Shown: in pieces, positions 13,661 to 24,369 of the stretch | How the letters are laid out: every line of letters begins with the position of its first letter | Numbering within the stretch: the first letter of the stretch is position 1 | Source of the DNA: Pristionchus mayeri | Lineage: Eukaryota; Nematoda; Chromadorea; Rhabditida; Neodiplogasteridae | Direction: 5' to 3' | DNA length: 64,000 nt | Assembly: GCA_036245805.1 (NCBI GenBank) | Contig: BTRK01000003.1 | Span: forward strand, 41,805,215 to 41,869,214 | Program-made: the position numbers and the translations under genes | Notes under the pieces: model-generated | What the model saw: the letters and a program-made list of their open reading frames with translations, nothing else | What the model was told of the DNA's origin: nothing | Database searches by the model: none

Positions 13661-16600
13661 CTGTTCTATAATCTGCCAAATAAGCTTGACTAGGATTCTC
13701 TTATTGGATAATTTTTGTATCATTTTCAGATATGTTTCACGTGCACTATGCATATGACCAATATAGCGCTCATGAAACATATCTGAAAGTGATACAAAAA
13801 TTTTGATACATCTCACTGGTACAGCTTTACATATTAAACTTTTTCTAGTCTTTCTACCCCGGATTTTCCAATTGTTAAAAAATATCTGCTGCTATTTACA
13901 GAATCCAGTTCGCAAGTCGACTCTCGATTTCGCAACGCTCAAGCGGGAAGCCGATGGGAATGCTGTAAGTGCTCATTGATTACTAGTTTGCAATCACGTT
14001 AACTCTTTAAATATGGGGAATGCCCACTGGTCATAGATAGTATCATAATTAGATAACTATGTAGTAGAGTTTTTAATTCGGGTCGGGTAATTCGGACCCG
14101 ACCGGGTAATCGGGGAGAACGGCGACGAATGAGAATTGCCCGGGATAGTGAAAAGGTAAATGTCCATTACCCGGGATAGTTCACTGACCATCCCTCACTG
14201 CAAAAGTGTTCAGAAATGATGCGAAATTGCGATTTGCATCCAACTATCCCGGGTAATTGAACAGAATTCGCGGATAATTCATTCCTCCCCTCCCGATCAT
14301 TCTGCGCTCTCGGGTCTCAACTATCCCGGGTAGCGTTACATTTCAAACTCTACTATGTAGCCAATCATGATATTTCAATCTACTACTTTCAGGGCGGCAG
14401 TGAAGAACCCAACACGAGTGCCTTCGGGAAGAGACCGTTGGATGCTCAGGATCAGGTACATCAGACTTCTTTTGGATCGACTATTCGGAAGTAACTTAAA
14501 TTCGTTCCAATATCGCCTTGTTATTCACTGCCCGACTATGCACATGAAAAAAGAGTCAGTTCCGTTTTGTTCTAAACTCCACGATCTACTATTGTTGATA
14601 TTTTTTTAAATTGTGACCCAAAGAACTGGATATGATCCACGGAACTGGGTTACGGTAGTTATTGGGTGATGTTGGATCGATTGGGAATGGTGCAACAAGC
14701 GATACTATTCAGGCAGCATCTTTCAAGCGGCCTTGTCTTGAGCGTGAAGCTGCAACGCATCTGATAGCGACGCGAGACTGGGTTGGTAAATGTCTCTTCG
14801 AGATACCGTACTCTCACTTACCATACGACAAAGGCTTTTCTTTCTTTAGACAGTCATCAAGAGCAACCGCCCTCCCTCGTTTGAGGAATTTCTTGCCCAG
14901 CGAAATGCAGCTGCTACCGTAACTCCGCTACCGCAGGCGAAGCGGCAGCAAGAGCAGCTGCAACCTGTAGGTCGTCAGAATGACTCTGATGTTGTAACTC
15001 CTAGATGCTCAATGCGTTTACACGTACATCCTTTCAGCCCCGCCCTCGCCATCTTTATCAACCTTCCCTTCCACCTACTCCCGTTGGTTCTACCGCTGGT
15101 GCTACAACTGCTGCAACTACACCACCTCTCGCCAATGTCAAGGTGATCGTATGGCACTATGTCGGATGGTTCCAGTTAGCTTCAGGATGATTACCAAAAG
15201 TAGAGTCCTCTTCTCCATTATGTTCACAGACGGTTTCCAAAGTGTCAAAAATGTTTCTAAAGTAGTAGTACCCATCTTATTCTATATTTACTAAATAGTT
15301 TTAATAGTGTACAATAAAAATGTATTTTCCTCAGGCTCATCAATGATTCTAAACGCAAATTTTGCAGTCGCCTCCCATAGACGACGAATACATCATCCAC
15401 CTCGGCGAAGTGAAGCCTTCTCTGAGGTCTCTTCAACGCAGAAATCGCCGTTTCGTCGCTCGTGAAATGCCAATGGACCCCGCGAGTTTCTTCGCTGGCC
15501 TCACCACTTGGCTGCAGGAGCAGGGCTTCCAGCTGCAGCCTGTGCCAGCTGCAGCACTTGCTGCAAATTTGCAGCAACCCCTTCCGACAGCTGTGAGTAA
15601 TGGTGTGGAAAGATCGAGGAGAAGATGAAATATTTGAATTCCCACAATTCCGTATCTCGGCTCCCATTGTGACAGTTGACACTTGGAATATGGGGTGCAA
15701 ATTGCTTGTACACACCAAATTCCAAAAATCAAGTACCTAGCTCGAGATAGTTTTAATCCCCCAAATTGCGGGAATTCAACTATTTTCTCTTCTCCTTGAC
15801 CATAAGTGCGATACTTGTGGCACAGACCCTATTTTACTTTCCGATACTCACATATCTTTAATTGCTTTACAGCAGCTATTTCAGGTTACCACCACCCCTT
15901 CCACTGTATCCATGACAACGCCGACGAACGATACTTCCGTCACCGGCAGCAGTGTGGATGCGCAGATTCTCTCATCAATCGGAAGCTTCAGCGAGGAACA
16001 GAAGGTGGGCTTGTTTTGAAATTTTCAATCCAGAAGAGGTACATCCCAACAAGTCTCATTATCCGACCTCGCTTATTTATGTTCAGGATAGAGCATATTT
16101 CTTAATTACATGCCGACGAAACGCACCAAGGGATCTTCTTAGGCCCTTTTTCGATCTCGCTCCTGTGAACATTTCTTGTATCCCGGCCATAGTTGCCCAA
16201 CACTGGCGGCGAGATGTTTTCAGACCATGAACCCCATTCATTTTTTTCTCGATTTGAGGGGAGCAGTGCGAAACCATGAATAGGGGCAAAAATTTCCTAA
16301 CAATACATTGCCATTTCAGAAGCAATTCCTCGAATTGATAAAGAGTGCGAACAATGGAGGCTCAATTTCAACGGCAAGTTTACGTCACTTTCGAATTTAT
16401 GTTATGGATACGATATTATTATCTCTCCTTACTCCAACATTTGTAGCCATCACCTGCTGCAGTTGCAGCACCTGCAGCAACTCCTAATCATGGCACAACC
16501 CCACCAATCGAAGGAACGTGCATGAGAGAAGTCGATAAAAGCCGACGTAAGGGAAATATCGGATATTACGCAAAATAGTTCTCATTGATATTAGTTTTTT

Positions 16601-18242
16601 ACTTCAGACTTGACATTCTGGACGGGATACACCAAGGAGAAGGCCCGATGCCCCGTGTGCGATGAGCTAGTGTATGGCTGCTCGACCAGCAGAAAACTTC
16701 ACTACGTTAGAGTGAGTAAAATTCAGGAAAAATATCGCGAAAATATTGCATCTGTTGCATATTTTGCAATATTAATTACTTCCAATCGATTCTCCAGAGC
16801 TCATCTCAAAAATCCTCGGATAAACTATAAGCTTTCAGAACCACTACGATGTCTATTATTCATCGTAGACAACACGGCTCTCTGAAGTCGAACGATTCCT
16901 GTCACAGCGGCTTGGCATCAAAGAAGGCAAAAGAGAATTCGGTAACCATAACCATTATTAGGAGCTGAATCATTTTTTTTTCATTTTGGAAGGTGAAAAA
17001 TAATGTGTTCCAAATTAATCACTGAGTTCAAAAACAAAGAGTTCTAAAATGATGCAGCACCCTATTATTATTTTATTTCACGTACACCACAATTGTGCTT
17101 CGTCGAGTGCATAATGTATGAACAAATTGTGAGGAGAGGTGCATAAACAAAAGAGGGGCACTAGATCATTCAAGTCATGTAAGTAAAGTGATATATTATG
17201 AGTTTGAATGTATACTCAATTAATTTTATTAATATTATAATTATAATTAATATATTAATGCCTTATTTTATATATTAATGCCTTATGCAGTACGGCGGTT
17301 CTGCCTCGAGTGCCCAGCTCTTCTCGATCGTTCAAGGGCAGAAGTGGACTGCTAGATCACATTAAAGAGGTTTCGAAAATAAAGTTGAAATATATAATTT
17401 AAAGGCACTTCTTGGATAATTGGCCCACCCCCCCCCTCCTCCTCCTCTTCCTCCATCTCACTTATATCTTGGCATCAGTCCCTGATATTCGGTCGCACAT
17501 TCCCTTTGTGCCAATTTAGTCCGATTTAGGGCGAAAAAATACAATCAAATTGATTCCAGGAGCACTCCACGAAGTACACAAAACTTCAGTCGGAATACAC
17601 GGAAATAACCAAGGGGAAGAGAATCACCGACCAGATGACGCATGCAACACTGGTCAGTGCAACATATCTTCTTCAACAATAGCTGCATTAGGCACTTAAA
17701 TGAGTAAAGAGAGACGGCACAATCTGCCATAGCACAATCTGACAACAAATTTATGTCTTCTAGATTCCCCCCTCTTCCTCGACTACTGCTTTGTCCACCA
17801 ACGTGAATGTGAAACGGCGCCGTGGAAGGCCCCCAAAGAGCTCCAAGTGAATTTCTCTCCAATCGTTCCATTCTCGGAAATAGATACTCCAATTACTGTT
17901 TCATTCGCTATCATTGTTCTCACTATGAATGATTTCCACACTGGTTCCCATTCGTCTATTATTTTTGGTTTCTCTTCGACGTTTTTGCTCCTTCTCACAG
18001 CTTGTCTCCTCCAATTATGCAAGTATCATCACACATTGCAGTTTCATTTCGTTCATTGTATAATTATTCGTTTCCCTACAGAGTTCAAATATTGTGAACA
18101 CATTCTCACCACGTCCTCATGGCATATATGAACATTAGATATGTCACTTTTCATAATTTCACCTTGCGCAATGACCATTCCCTTTTCAGCAAAAAATCGC
18201 ATGAATACAACGGTAGATTCATACAGGACTTATCAAGATGAG
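12986..18242 (+). pseudogene. multi-exon C2H2 zinc-finger gene, copy A, with stop codon and frameshift
   Basis: Exons join in phase: 13497-13553 (duplicate at 12986-13042), 13902-13964, 14393-14455, 14713-14781, 14850-14966, 15038-15142, 15368-15592, 15885-16004, 16320-16373, 16447-16546, 16608-16711, 16839-16941, 17291-17369, 17560-17652, then about 18190-18242. The N-terminal half is low complexity, rich in Pro, Ala, Thr and Gln (LQPVPAAALAANLQQPLP). A finger follows, CPVCDELVYGC...KLHYVR with NHY in the next exon (Cys2, then His-x4-His). A second finger (RFCLEC...DHIKE, EH) is encoded by 17291-17369 and 17560. Lesions: TAG at 16866-16868, a two-base frameshift in the second-finger exon relative to copy B, a GC donor after 16373 (copy B has GT), and no donor in the last exon. 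The product would probably bind nucleic acid, but I do not recognise the family. The first eleven exons are open and in frame, so a shorter protein of about 370 residues ending near residue YYSS is possible. Confidence 0.7.
14056..14357. mobile_element. MITE with TAGTAGAGTTT/AAACTCTACTA ends in a zinc-finger gene intron
   Basis: The left end is GTAGTAGAGTTTTTAATTCG and the right end is CATTTCAAACTCTACTATG. Inside are several copies of CCCGGGATAGT and its reverse ACTATCCCGGG, plus CGGGTCGGGTAATTCGGACC. ACTATG flanks the left end and CTATG lies at the right end, consistent with a short target duplication. No coding capacity. Confidence 0.65.
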
Positions 18243-18470
18243 GAAAAAAACCATTGTATTGGGAATCTTTCTAATTAGCCTGCAGTCGTGAAAAGCATTT
18301 TCTCTTCATCGCCTAACAATGAAGGTATCAAACATGCATAAAATTCATACTTCCATCCCTCTCTCCCTTCATCTTTACTTTTTTGTATGAAAACTCCGAG
18401 TGGATGCGTTCTCAACCCATTGAAGTTTTCATATTTCCAGAAAGAACCTGAACTAAATCGCTCGTTTATT

Positions 18471-18575
18471 GCTCTCGGGAGATCCCCTCAGAGCTGCCCA
18501 AAAACTGTTGGTTCTCTAACACAGAGAATATCTGGTCAGATGCCCAAGCGTACCTTGAGATACTGGGTTAAAACG
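18471..18575 (-). ncRNA. SL2-type spliced-leader RNA, copy 2, promoter replaced
   Basis: The body matches copies 1, 3 and 4 (leader ...TTTTAACCCAGTATCTC then AAG, GTACGCTTGGGC, AGTTTTTGGGC, 3' stem-loop). Homology stops at the first leader base (CG instead of GG). Beyond it is the RTE retrotransposon instead of the conserved upstream region. Without a promoter it is most likely a dead copy. Confidence 0.75.
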
Positions 18576-19371
18576 CTGTCTCCGTTAGAACGTCAGATTC
18601 AACATGAGAGATGGCACAATCGTTCAAAATCATCTCCTGGAGCTCAAACTTTGGGGATCGTTGTACTCACTATCAATTATTTGCTTCTTGTTCAGACAGA
18701 GAGGGTCAGACAGAGATGTGAGCAACCGAATAAGAACTGGTTGGGCCAAGTTCAATGCTTGTAGTGGTGTCCTCCACGATAAGAGAGTTCGGATCCGATT
18801 AAAAGGCAAAGTCTATAGATCGATAATCCGTCCTGCAATGATGTACGGAAGCGAGAACTGGGCACTCACAGTTGGATTGGAGGATAGACTGAGTGTGGCT
18901 GAGATGAAAATGGCTAGATGGATCTGTCGGATAAGTATGAGAGATCGAGTACGTAATGAAAGAGTCAGAGAAAGACTTGGTATCGCATCGATCGTCGACA
19001 AAGTGAGGGAGAAAAGATTGCGGTGGTATGGGCATATCAAGAGATCAAGAGAAGAGATAGAGATATCATCCATGCCAAAGGATACTCCAATATCAGCCAA
19101 CTGGAAGGCGACCAGTGGGGAGACCCAAGATGAGTTGGATGAAAGGAATCAGGCAAGATTTCTCGACGAAAGGATTGACAGAGAGACACACTCTGAATCG
19201 AGATCTCTGGAAAGAGAGAACAGCATATCCAGACCCCGCCCCGCGTGGAGAGAAGATTTTACTACGTGGAATAGAAGATAAATGATCCCAATCGTTTCCT
19301 TTGTTTTGTCTGATAGACCCATATTGTATGCCTTCGACCTGGATAAAATGATGATGATGATGATGATGATG
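18576..19371 (+). mobile_element. 5'-truncated RTE-type non-LTR retrotransposon
   Basis: The frame at 18604-19281 encodes the C-terminal end of an RTE reverse transcriptase: GVLHDKRVRIRLKGKVYRSI, then RPAMMYGSENWAL, VAEMKMARWICRISMRDRV, RVRERLGIASIVDKVREKRL and RWYGHIKRSREE. This 'MLYGSEcWAl ... RMLRWMcG ... RLRWFGHV' string is diagnostic of that clade. The copy ends in (ATG)n at 19350-19371, the simple-repeat tail typical of RTE elements. It lacks the endonuclease and the catalytic palm. It inserted directly beside SL2 copy 2 and separates two sister units. Confidence 0.85.
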
Positions 19372-20165
19372 TTCGGCCAGTTTTTGGTTGCTCTTTGATA
19401 TTTTTTGCAATTGCTCGTTCTCACAGCATTTCTCATCCAATAATTAATGTTTTATCACACATTTAGTTTCATTTTTCATTGTCTTATTCTTCGTTGCGAG
19501 CCATGCTGTCGAGTGCTTCTAATTAGAAAACAAACACTCGTGAACCCTTGACCAACAATAAAGGTATCAAAACAAGCTTAAAGTTACCTAACAACCGTCA
19601 AAATGGCCTATATTTTTATTCCTGAAACTGATAGACATAAAAGAGACTAGTAGAAATGCAATACTAATAAAATCAGAAAATCAATAATTAGTCACAGAAT
19701 CGACCTCAAAACATGTGTTGCGCAACCCTGACCAAGACCGATTTTCCCGCGAGGTTTCAAACATGAATACTTTGTGTGTACTAATTAGCGTTCACAAGCC
19801 CGGTTCTATATCAAATTCATCCTCGCTTCTCGCCCGGTTGCAGAAATATATATTTCAACGGCAAAAACTTCAATATTAAGCCCACATAATCGATTAAACA
19901 ATATTTAAACAAACCGCGCATTTTAAATTACGGTACTTAGTGCATGTTCATGCAATTCGTGGTAAGGTATTGTTCAGGCGCCAATTTAAAAATTTTGCAC
20001 GCTTGTTGGGTAACTTTTTAAAGATGACGGCTGACTTTTTAAAAAAGTCAACCGTCATCACTTTTGCGAAACGTTTCTTCTATGAAAACCAAGTGGGCGA
20101 AGCATGCGCTCTCAATGCATTGAAGTTTTCATATTTCCAGAATGAACCTAAGCCAAATCGCCTTG
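19372..20165 (+). pseudogene. remnant of the 3' end of a zinc-finger gene unit (unit 2)
   Basis: Words shared in order with 17.93-18.47 kb and 35.09-35.25 kb include CCAGTTTTTGGTT, TGATATTTTTTGC, TTCTCACAGC, TCATCCAATAATTA, GTTTCATTT, CAATAAAGGTATCAAA and TTGAAGTTTTCATATTTCCA. Only the last-intron region and the 3' flank of the zinc-finger gene remain; the coding exons are gone. It places SL2 copy 3 in the same relative position as copy 2. Confidence 0.55.
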
Positions 20166-20171
20166 TTTATT

Positions 20172-20277
20172 GCTCTCGGGAGATCCCCCTCAGAGCTGCC
20201 CAAAAACCGTTGGTTCTCTAACACAGAGAATATCTGGTCAGATGCCCAAGCGTACCTTGAGATACTGGGTTAAAATC
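20172..20277 (-). ncRNA. SL2-type spliced-leader RNA gene, copy 3 (leader base 2 changed)
   Basis: The leader starts GATTTTAACCCAG instead of GGTTTTAACCCAG and ends TCTCAAG before GTACGC. The Sm-like site is AACGGTTTTTGGGC, with one change (GG for AG) against the other copies. The 3' stem-loop is kept. Upstream (20278-20590) it shares the long purine-rich block seen at copies 1 and 4 (GGGCGAGAGGAAC, GAGAGGGAGAGG, GGCGGAGTTTCGC, GTCGATCGCTAC), so the promoter is conserved. It could be active and give a variant leader, or be an early pseudogene. Confidence 0.75.
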
Positions 20278-20621
20278 GAAGCTGGGGGCGAGAGGAACAT
20301 TCTCGTAGGCGCGCTGTTCTCTAGATACGCCGTGGCAGAAACAAGCGAAAGAGAGGGAGAGGGGGCGGAGTTTCGCACGTGCCTCTCTCCGCCTCTCCTC
20401 ACAATGAGAGGTCGATCGCTACTATTGCCACACTCTATTGAGCGCTTAGCTGTGATTGAAAGGAGCGAGTTACGGAGATATTAATAAGTGATCATTTGGT
20501 GGTGAGAATAGATGTGATTCAGAAATCATGGAACATCGTTGCGCAATCGACCATGATCACGCGGCTCATTCCCCTTTAATGCTCTGATATTTGGTCAATA
20601 GAGGAAGAGCAATTACCGCCT

Positions 20622-21850
20622 ATATCACGCCTCTCGAGACAGAATCGTGCTGCAATCGAAATTTTAGGGAATGGAGGGAAATATGGAAATTTGGTTCTGA
20701 CCAGTGTTGGTGATCTTGAGGCATGCCTGGCTGACCCCCAAAGATTCATTGTGCATGTTTCATTTTGAAGCTTCCTACAGAAGGTCGGATACCTTGAGCC
20801 TTAACTTTGAATGCGTATATCGTTGTTAGAGTGAAAGATATCCGAAAAATATCCTATGAGTGACCCCCAGTGATTATTCAAGCTCTATCGATTCATATAT
20901 CTTAGATAGCCTAAATGTTAGGTTTAACCGACTTATAGTAAAAGCACTTTTTTCTCAAAAGTCTAGGTGAAATAGCAGCTGGAATTTTCACAGTGTGTGC
21001 ATCTCAACGAGAGCTTTCGAATGAATGGCTTGAGCAAAAAATATCAGAACCTGGGTGCGACTTGTGCCCTTTTTAGTTTTCCTAATCGTTTGAACTTAAT
21101 TTTCAATACATTAATTCCTTCTCACACCACTCTCATCGCGGAGCGCCGTCAAGAATGATCGATTTATTTCGATCATACTGTTGAAAATTAAGTTCAAACG
21201 ATTAGGAAAACTAAAAAGGGCACAAGTCGCAACCAGGTTCTGATATTTTTTGCTCAAGCCATTCATTCGAAAGCTCTCGTTGAGATGCACACACTGTGAA
21301 AATTCCAGCTGCTATTTCACCTAAACTTTTGAGAAAAAGTGCTTTTACTGGTTGCGACTGTGTGCAAACAACTCCATCTTTTACAATGCAGTCTTCTAAT
21401 ATAAAAATGTAACACAGAACTGCCACACATCCCCCCATTCCACAAGCTCGCCCGAGCCAAAATACCACCTTACCTAATCATCATCATCACGTCACTCCCG
21501 TACCATGTAAATGTTGGTGAATAAAGAATAAGAATAAGAATACTATAAGTCGGTTAAAACTAACATTTAGGCTATCTAAGATATATGAATCGATAGAGCT
21601 TGAATAATCAGTGGGGGTCGCTCATAGGATATTTTTCGGATATCTTTCACTCTAACAACGATATACGCATTCAAAGTTAAGGCTCAAGGTATCCGGCCCT
21701 CTGTAGGGAGCTTCAAAATGAAACATGCACAATGAAACTTTGGGGGTCAACCATGAATGCCTCAAGATCGCCAAAACTGGTTAGAACCAAATTCCCGAAT
21801 TTCAGTCCATTCCCAGACTCAGCTCGATTTTCTCATGAGAGGCGTGATAT
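20622..21850. mobile_element. 1.2-kb foldback element with an insertion in the right arm
   Basis: The ends ATATCACGCCTCT and AGAGGCGTGATAT mirror each other. The arms pair over most of their length: GGTTCTGACCAGTGTTGG with CCAAAACTGGTTAGAACC, AGCCTTAACTTTGAATGCGT with ACGCATTCAAAGTTAAGGCT, and AAGCACTTTTTTCTCAAAAG with its partner near 21340. The centre is near 21150. No ORF or transposase is present. The start of the same family recurs near 48.92 kb (ATATCACGCCTCTCATGAGA). Confidence 0.85.
21351..21541 (+). mobile_element. short retroposon 3' end with AATAAG-type tail, inserted in a foldback arm
   Basis: About 190 bp interrupts the right arm of the 20.6-21.85 kb foldback exactly between ...GTGCTTTTAC and ...ACTATAAGTC; the left arm is continuous across the matching point. 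The insert ends AATAAAGAATAAGAATAAGA, a simple-repeat tail like that of non-LTR or SINE elements. No coding sequence was recognised. Confidence 0.6.
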
Positions 21851-22652
21851 TGATCAGTCAATCAATCAATCGATATTTATCACGTCAGACAATTGTGCAC
21901 ATGTGAGGATGGGGTGGTACTCTTCATAGGTTGAGATGACAGAGATGGGAGAGACACCAGAGAGGACCAATCGTTCTCTTGAGACCATCGCGATATCAAG
22001 GGGGGGGGACAGTTGTAAGGGGTCCATAGTATGGACTCCATTCCATTGATCATTGATCAGTGATCAGCTTTTACCTACAGTAGAATCTCTCCCTGAAAAT
22101 ATGGCCGCTTCTTTCATCATCTACTCTCCCTTACGACAATAACAGGGATGAACATTTCCCGTTTATCGGTTACTCAAATTTCTCGATTTCTCGTTTTTTT
22201 TTCGAGAACATTTTAAAAAAAGTCATTCAAACTTTCAACGACTAAGTGATGCGTATTAAATATGTTCACCAAGAACACGAACCACGATTGCCCTAGAGTG
22301 TTCTATTTGATTGTATTCATCGTTACTTTTTGACGAAGCAAACTTTATTCAGAATGCATCTGCTAGATTCACATGATATGTGCCCAAAATCGATTTGTTT
22401 GGGATCGATTTTTCTTTTTATCCACTTTCGCCTTCGCAGTTAGAGATGCAACAGAAGAGCGATTCCTCCGACCGAGAAGCCAATTAGGAGGGGCAGATCG
22501 GCAGTCTTAATTTAGTAATTTATTTTTTTATATCTAAATCTGATTAAACATATTCCAGATCTGGCGTAATTAGATCCGTCGTAACGTGGTTCTTAAAAAA
22601 TGACATTTCGCATCTCGGAATCCTCACAAGAAATCCGGTTTCCGTTACTCAC

Positions 22653-22848
22653 TTTCTGTTTTGCCATTTACGCCTTTCGAGCCCGTTACTGGTTTCACAG
22701 TAGTCGTGGTAGTAGTTGTAGGCTCAGCAGGGCGCGTTCTCTTAGCCGGAACGTCCGTGACAGTCTCCAAAATTGTCGCAGGCGCGGGAAGAGTGACTGC
22801 GGCCGAAATTGATCGATTTCCGGACACTCCGATGGCTCTGAGATTGAG
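22653..22848 (-). CDS. candidate exon, Thr-rich
   Basis: After the acceptor TCAATCTCAG at 22858-22849, an open frame continues to a donor GTGAGTAA at 22652. It encodes a stretch with ISAAVTLPAPATILETVTDV and a run of seven Thr (PTTTTTTTVKPV). Composition suits an O-glycosylated extracellular stalk. It lies 3' of the cysteine-rich gene on the same strand and may be a further exon of it or of a neighbour; I could not connect the phases. Confidence 0.35.
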
Positions 22849-22967
22849 CATTTTCGGGGGATAAATCACATGCCAATACAGTAGTTGCCAATTGGATAAC
22901 TATAGACACTTTATTCCCACAAAACAATTTGTCCTCCTAACTTCAGTACTGATTCAGTACTGATATA

Positions 22968-23150
22968 TTTAAAGGAGTGCTCCGGGGAATGTCCAGCAAC
23001 CCGAACTGGCAAAAGGGTGTTGTAGAGGACACTCATCCGATCACAGATCACTTTGTACGAAATGCTACAGAAGCCTCTAAGAGTCGCTATGGCCTCTCAA
23101 AGCTTTGCAATCAGCGCAGGCAATGCGCGCAAATTCGAAAGGTTTTAAAT
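22968..23150 (+). repeat. left end of a TTTAAAGGAGTGCTCCGGGG element
   Basis: TTTAAAGGAGTGCTCCGGGG opens a segment that matches, word by word, the start of the short elements at 31.58 and 50.60 kb (GAGGCCACTC there, GAGGACACTC here; GATCACTTTGTACGAAATGC here, AATCACTTTGTACGAAGTTC there). The inverted end GAATTCCCCGGAGCACTCCT appears only at 25481-25502, so either two element ends flank 2.5 kb of gene exons, or one element was split. Confidence 0.6.
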
Positions 23151-23216
23151 TTGGGATACTGTACTGGTGAAGAAGAGGTGTTTGAAAAGTGAAGATACAT
23201 TAGCAATAAATAGAAG

Positions 23217-23286
23217 CTTTGGGTGGGGTCGAACCCACGACCGACGGATCGCAAGACAAATCCCTTATCCACTAGGACACATGGTC
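23217..23286 (-). tRNA. tRNA-like sequence (degenerate, probably a pseudo-tRNA)
   Basis: On the minus strand the sequence reads ACCATGTGTCCTAGTGGATA, then AGG, with an A-box-like TAGTGGATAAGG. Later comes a T-arm CGTGGGTTCGACCCCACC with a good B box GGTTCGACCCC and a perfect GTGGG/CCCAC stem. The acceptor ends (ACCATGT against CCAAAGC) do not pair and the anticodon stem is poor, so I cannot assign an amino acid. The 5' half resembles an arginine tRNA (GACCATGTGGCCTA). It is likely a dead or SINE-like copy. Confidence 0.5.
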
Positions 23287-23555
23287 AGATGGGCGTCGGC
23301 TGTTTGCGGTTCTCTATCTCCCCTCAAAATCCAACGGTCACTAACAAATACTGGTTAACTCTGGAAAAAAACAACTAACACTTTTACTAAAGGAATATTA
23401 TTTAGCACCTTCTCAGTAGAAAAATAAGAAGTACGTAAAAGATTGGAATTAGTGGCACTATTAGAAGAGCATCCTTCCTTACTCACTCTGGATTACTGTA
23501 AGAAAAATTGTCGGCTTCCCTTCGAGTTCAAAGTGAATTCAATGGTTTTTGTTTA

Positions 23556-23790
23556 TCACTGACTCAAAACATCAATAAAAGAACAACTTGAGGATTCAAC
23601 AAATAATCGCAAACAACAAGGTGGTGCAACAAAAACAATAAAACAATATGGTCGATCCAGTGTGCGTGTGGTTGCAGTCATGTTTCCATTAGCTCTTCCG
23701 TGTTCTTCGACGTCCCATTCCTTCACGAGATTCGATCTCCAAGGATCGAAGTTCTTCTGAACTTGGACGAATCCCACGGCCTTGAACGCC
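23556..23790 (-). CDS. candidate terminal exon, unknown product
   Basis: A clean acceptor (CTACTTTCAG) at 23800-23791 is followed by an open frame to a stop at 23556. It contains AVGFVQVQKNFDPWRSNLVK and EWDVEEHGRANGNMT, with an N-glycosylation-type NMT. Codon use and composition look coding in the first half; the tail (FVAPPCCLRLF) is less convincing. It may be the last exon of the cysteine-rich gene or a separate gene. Confidence 0.4.
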
Positions 23791-24369
23791 CTGAAAGTAG
23801 ATAATTGTGCGGGGAGTTAAACAATTTTACCGAAGGCATGCAAGTATCGAAAGCGTGATGCCTCCACTATCATATACTTATATTTAAAGCGCAGCGTGAT
23901 GGCGTTTATTCGGATTATGCAATCGGTCATGAAACAGAGAGCGCTTGTAAACACTCTAGTAGTATCTTCCAACCAGTAGGTGGGCAACTCCCCAACCACT
24001 GTATCCCAGTATCCCGACTAGTTTATGAGGAATTGCCCACCTAATGGTTGGAAGGAACCAGAGCAAGCTTCGCCACGAGTGATTGCGAAACCTACTCTAC
24101 TGGCACGGGAGCACCCGCGAAAGACGGGGGCTCAATCAGACTAGTTTATTATTTTTAAAAAAAGAAACAGGGTGGTACCTTGTCCCTGTAGGCGGTGGCA
24201 CCAGGCGCGATGCATTACATTCAGCTTCACGTAGAGGCACGAGATTTTCTCCGACTGCAAGAGGGAAATGTTACTGGCAAGATGATGATAAAGGACAAAA
24301 CGGAAGGGAAAAACAAGAAAAGAAAAAAAAGACGAAACTACAGTAGCTTGAACAAGGAAAAGTGCTGAC

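Noticed and set aside
15257..15732. minus-strand open frames opposite the large exon 15368-15592
   Set aside because: Plus-strand exon phases and splice sites on both sides support the zinc-finger gene instead.
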